Positions 63,944 through 64,000 of a DNA stretch of 64,000 bases are shown here, in pieces. The stretch is from Streptomyces alboniger. GTDB taxonomy: Bacteria > Actinomycetota > Actinomycetes > Streptomycetales > Streptomycetaceae. Location of the stretch: contig NZ_CP023695.1 of assembly GCF_008704395.1 (NCBI RefSeq), positions 7,316,001-7,380,000 of the forward strand. The letters run 5' to 3'. The first letter of the stretch is position 1. Each line of letters begins with the position of its first letter. The notes under the pieces were generated by a model. That model was given only the letters and a program-made list of their open reading frames with translations. It was not told the origin of the DNA and ran no database searches. Made by a program: the position numbers and the translations under genes.

Positions 63944-64000
63944 GAGCCCAACTCTCTCCGCGCGGGCATGCCCCGGACCATCCGGTACGCCCCCCGAACC

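Noticed and set aside
1..64000. CRISPR arrays, rRNA and tRNA genes
   Set aside because: No regularly spaced identical repeats and no cloverleaf or rRNA-like sequence were seen on reading either strand.

Overview
The window looks like Streptomyces chromosome. GC is very high with a strong G/C bias at third codon positions. GTG starts and 1-4 nt stop/start overlaps are frequent, and the accessory genes are typical of the genus (ergothioneine egtABCD, streptophobe protein, DUF6777-like protein, snapalysin). No rRNA, tRNA or CRISPR array was seen.

Region 1 (1-10182) is the 3' end of a nonribosomal peptide cluster. It holds the end of an NRPS, three tandem P450s and a 3Fe-4S ferredoxin, all on the + strand. 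The NRPS tail reads C-A-PCP, then a C-like domain whose HHxxxDG motif has become HRxxxDD, then a decayed A domain without a PCP, then an intact TE. From memory, HRxxxDD marks the P450-recruiting X domain of glycopeptide-antibiotic (GPA) synthetases. The third P450 closely resembles the aryl cross-linking enzyme OxyB. I therefore read this as the end of a GPA-like (perhaps complestatin/kistamicin/corbomycin-type) cluster, with an unusual X - vestigial A - TE ending. A lipoprotein, adaptor and MacB-type ABC cassette (10356-14288) follows and may export or protect.

Region 2 (14.4-39.3 kb) is mostly ordinary. It contains an LLM oxidoreductase, dodecin, an orphan sugar-binding lipoprotein, the egtABCD operon on the - strand, two GH18-fold proteins, an amidase with a LacI regulator, thioredoxin, a disulfide oxidoreductase, a PNPOx-like protein, a self-sufficient CYP102-type P450 divergent from a PAS-LuxR regulator, an M20 amidohydrolase divergent from a double-AsnC regulator with a TTG start, two CrcB fluoride channel subunits, a DHFR-like protein, a TPR protein and a pirin.

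Region 3 (about 39.4-52.2 kb) looks like an accessory island with lower GC. It has a - strand gene set (HTH/NB-ARC/TPR regulator, possible small peptide, ATP-grasp ligase, P450) that resembles a compact uncharacterised biosynthetic unit. Repeated TGTCCC boxes lie between that set and a divergent small membrane protein. Beyond are decayed IS5-family copies, a STAS fragment, an orphan RHS tip, snapalysin, an integrase fragment abutting the stump of a GH6 cellulase, and an alpha/beta hydrolase that has lost its catalytic residues.

Region 4 (52.4-59.9 kb) is a phospho-signalling locus: a double-FHA ABC exporter, a protein with a 12-residue TxVV repeat, a soluble Ser/Thr kinase, a streptophobe membrane protein, a DUF6777-like protein and OsmC. 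Region 5 (59.9-64 kb) has an alpha/beta hydrolase stump fused to a ParB-like fragment, a methyltransferase, a gene-poor stretch and a secreted erythromycin-esterase-family protein.
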